64,000 bases of DNA, from positions 1,900,001 through 1,964,000 of the forward strand of contig NZ_CP091430.1 of NCBI RefSeq assembly GCF_024734895.1, in the 5' to 3' direction. Of this stretch, positions 62,452 through 64,000 are shown one piece after another. The notes below the pieces were generated by a model that was given only the letters and a program-made list of their open reading frames with translations, was not told the origin of the DNA and searched no databases. How positions within the stretch are numbered: position 1 is the first letter of the stretch; the number at the start of each line of letters is the position of its first letter. The DNA is from Paenibacillus spongiae. GTDB lineage: Bacteria > Bacillota > Bacilli > Paenibacillales > Paenibacillaceae. Position numbers and translations under genes: made by a program.

Positions 62452-62465
62452 AGAACGAATGTTCT
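62452..62465 (+). promoter_or_regulatory. LexA (DinR) operator at the tag promoter
   Basis: AGAACGAATGTTCT is a perfect palindrome at its arms and fits the Bacillus SOS box CGAACRNRYGTTYG at 12 of 14 positions; only the outermost pair differs. It covers the predicted transcription start, so LexA binding would block the promoter. Confidence 0.78.
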
Positions 62466-62494
62466 ATACCGAAGGTGTCCGGAGGAATTCATTC

Positions 62495-63061
62495 ATGACC
62501 ATTAGATGCGGCTGGGTAAACGACGATCCGTTATATATGGCGTACCACGATCAGGAATGGGGCGTACCTGTACATGATGACCAGAAGCTGTTTGAGATGA
62601 TCACGCTGGAAGGGGCTCAAGCCGGTCTGAGCTGGTACACCGTGCTCAAGAAGCGGGAAGCTTACAGGGAGGCGTTCGACGGCTTCGACTTCGAGAAAGT
62701 AGCGGCGTATGACGATGCGAAAGCGGCAGAATTGCTGCTTAACGAAGGAATCGTACGCAATCGGCTGAAGATCGCCTCGACGATCGGCAATGCCCGTGCT
62801 TTCATACGCGTTAGAGAGGAATTCGGCAGCTTCGACCGGTATATATGGAGCTTCGTCGGCGGCAAGCCCATACGGAATCAATGGAAGGAGCTGAAGGAAG
62901 TTCCGGCGCAAACCATCGTTTCCGACGCTATGAGCAAGGATCTGCGCAAGCGCGGCTTCAAATTTGTCGGCAGCACGATTTGTTACGCCTTCATGCAGGC
63001 CGTTGGCATGGTGAACGATCATGTGGAGAGCTGTTTTTGTTATGGCAAGCAGCCCATCTAG
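62495..63061 (+). CDS. tag: DNA-3-methyladenine glycosylase I
   Basis: 188 residues. CGWVNDDPLYMAYHDQEWGVP opens the protein, with the family Glu in TLEGAQAGLSWYTVLKKRE shortened to LEGAQAGLSW. The zinc ligands are likely the early Cys (RCGW), an early His, and the C-terminal His and Cys (DHVESCFC). It removes 3-methyladenine from alkylated DNA. ATG 62495 is chosen because CGGAGG lies 9 bases upstream; the longer frame begins before the LexA box. The LexA-type operator implies SOS control. Confidence 0.93.
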   Translation: MTIRCGWVNDDPLYMAYHDQEWGVPVHDDQKLFEMITLEGAQAGLSWYTVLKKREAYREAFDGFDFEKVAAYDDAKAAELLLNEGIVRNRLKIASTIGNARAFIRVREEFGSFDRYIWSFVGGKPIRNQWKELKEVPAQTIVSDAMSKDLRKRGFKFVGSTICYAFMQAVGMVNDHVESCFCYGKQPI

Positions 63062-63124
63062 AGGAAGTAGGCAGCAACAGAATGATCCCCGCTGCTGGTG
63101 CAGTTATGCTTCGATAATAGCAGG

Positions 63125-63164
63125 AGGGCTGGACAGGCTTTCAAACCTGTCCAGCCCTTTTTCT
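63125..63164 (+). terminator. Terminator after tag
   Basis: AGGGCTGGACAGG (63125-63137) pairs with CCTGTCCAGCCCT (63146-63158), then TTTTCTT. Confidence 0.9.
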
Positions 63165-63194
63165 TATTCGGTCTGCTGCTGCCCGTAGGATAAA

Positions 63195-63243
63195 CAAGAG
63201 GGCGATTCCTCCTGTCATTACTCATGACTGAAGGGATCGCCCC
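63195..63243 (-). terminator. Possible terminator of the oligopeptidase gene
   Basis: Minus strand AGGGGGCGATcCCT...AGGaATCGCCCTCTT; arms GGGCGAT/ATCGCCC with an inner stem, followed by GTTTATCC. Confidence 0.5.
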
Positions 63244-63266
63244 CTGCTCATCGATATTAGAACTCG

Positions 63267-64000
63267 TTAGCTGGTCAATTGCTCCATCTGGCTGATCAGA
63301 TCTTCGAAGACGCTCATCGCTTGTTCGATCGGCTCCGGTGATGACATATCCACACCGGCCTTCTTCAAGATGTTAATGGAGAAGTCGCTTCCGCCGCTCT
63401 TCAGGAAACCGAGGTATCGTTCGACGGCCGGTGCGCCTTCCTCCAAAATTTGTTTCGAGAAGCTGGTTGCGGCCGAGAAGCCCGTCGCGTACTTGTACAC
63501 GTAGAAGCTCGTGTAGAAGTGCGGAATGCGCGCCCATTCCATCTCGATATCTTTGTCCACCGACATGCCCGGTCCGTAGTAGAGGACGTTCAGGTCGTAG
63601 TAGATTTTGCTCAGCTCCTGAGGCGTGAGCGAATCGCCGCCCTCGGCTTTCTCGTGAATGATTTTCTCGAATTCGGCGAACATCGTTTGACGGAAGACGG
63701 TCGTCCGGAACTGGTCGGCGTAGTACGTCAGCAGATACATCTTTTCTTTCGGGTCCGTGGACTTGTTAAGCATATAATCCATGAGCAGCGCCTCGTTGAG
63801 CGTGGATGCGACCTCGGCCAGGAAGATGGTATACTGCGCGTCGCGGTAGTCCTGATTGCCGTCGGAGTAGTAAGAATGCAGCGCGTGGCCCATTTCGTGG
63901 GTCAAAGTGAACATGCTGTTCAGATTATCCTTATGGTTGAGCAGCACGTACGGATGGGTGCCGTATGCCCCCCAGCTGTATGCGCCGCTGCGCTTGCCTT
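63267..64000 (-). CDS. pepF: Oligoendopeptidase F (M3 family), C-terminal part only
   Basis: The frame runs off the right edge; the visible 243 or so residues are the C-terminal half. The zinc motif is intact: THEMGHALHSYYS (HExxH), followed by FLAEVASTLNEALL with the third ligand Glu. Further on come the family stretch FRTTVFRQTMFAEFE and the substrate-cleft Tyr-rich segment IPHFYTSFYVYKYATG. It cleaves oligopeptides in the cytosol. Ordinary M3 enzymes are about 600 residues, so roughly 360 lie outside the window. Confidence 0.94.
   Translation of the reverse strand, partial: GKRSGAYSWGAYGTHPYVLLNHKDNLNSMFTLTHEMGHALHSYYSDGNQDYRDAQYTIFLAEVASTLNEALLMDYMLNKSTDPKEKMYLLTYYADQFRTTVFRQTMFAEFEKIIHEKAEGGDSLTPQELSKIYYDLNVLYYGPGMSVDKDIEMEWARIPHFYTSFYVYKYATGFSAATSFSKQILEEGAPAVERYLGFLKSGGSDFSINILKKAGVDMSSPEPIEQAMSVFEDLISQMEQLTS

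Overview
The window is bacterial chromosome from an endospore-forming Firmicute, most likely a member of the Paenibacillaceae (Paenibacillus or Cohnella type). The evidence is the spore genes (cotJABC, YhcN-type lipoprotein, YheC/YheD paralogs, ytrHI, ytvI), strong AGGAGG ribosome binding sites, TTG/GTG starts, moderately high G+C, and the Bacillus-like gene order ytoI-ytpI-ytrI-ytrH-dnaE then accDA-pyk-fxsA-ytvI-citZ-icd-mdh. No rRNA, tRNA or prophage was seen. The window starts inside a CNNM/CBS transporter gene and ends inside a pepF-like oligopeptidase gene.

Layout. 1-2.4 kb: membrane proteins. 2.5-5.1 kb: cotJABC, then an AT-richer patch with two overlapping orphan genes and a decayed second copy of part of cotJC. 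5.1-10 kb: a SalA/Mrp-like ATPase, a 7Fe-type ferredoxin, a spore lipoprotein plus polysaccharide deacetylase pair, a gdnCD (ykkCD) guanidinium exporter pair under a guanidine-I riboswitch, and a HAD hydrolase that appears to start at CTG. 10-17.2 kb: five YheC/YheD ATP-grasp paralogs with an embedded GNAT gene, all on the minus strand. 17.4-25.1 kb: yheA-like gene, ytoI, ytpI, ytrI, ytrH (with a sigma-E-like promoter), dnaE, yutG. 25.4-39.4 kb: fatty-acid precursor genes (accDA), pyruvate kinase, thioesterase, fxsA, ytvI, ppk and ppx, and three TCA genes. 39.5-44 kb: recQ, a membrane protein, a sugar kinase and a DeoR regulator. 44-45.6 kb: an IS3-family element sitting in a cluster of 27-bp palindromes. 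45.6-49.4 kb: nagBA and fni. 49.4-56.6 kb: an ion transporter, a methyltransferase/metallo-hydrolase pair, a CapA-like protein and a glycerophosphodiesterase, a GAF remnant and a DUF92 protein. 56.6-62.3 kb: a four-gene ABC transporter operon whose last ATPase carries a C-terminal AbrB-like segment. 62.4-63 kb: tag, with a LexA-type box at its promoter.

The most unusual structure is a dispersed, roughly 70-bp repeat seen upstream of cotJA, the HAD gene, a yheC paralog and nagB. Each copy folds into an AGTTTT...AAAACT stem whose two arms co-vary between copies, and the stem is followed at once by TTTAGGAGG or TTTAGGTGG. In three of the four loci that is the ribosome binding site of the next gene. 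A 134-bp unit of the same family is tandemly repeated between two yheC/D genes. A second family (27-bp palindromes, CTGTAAGTCCG type) and a 44-bp tandem repeat are also present.

All coordinates and motifs were read by eye. Family names rest on remembered family features, not on searches.
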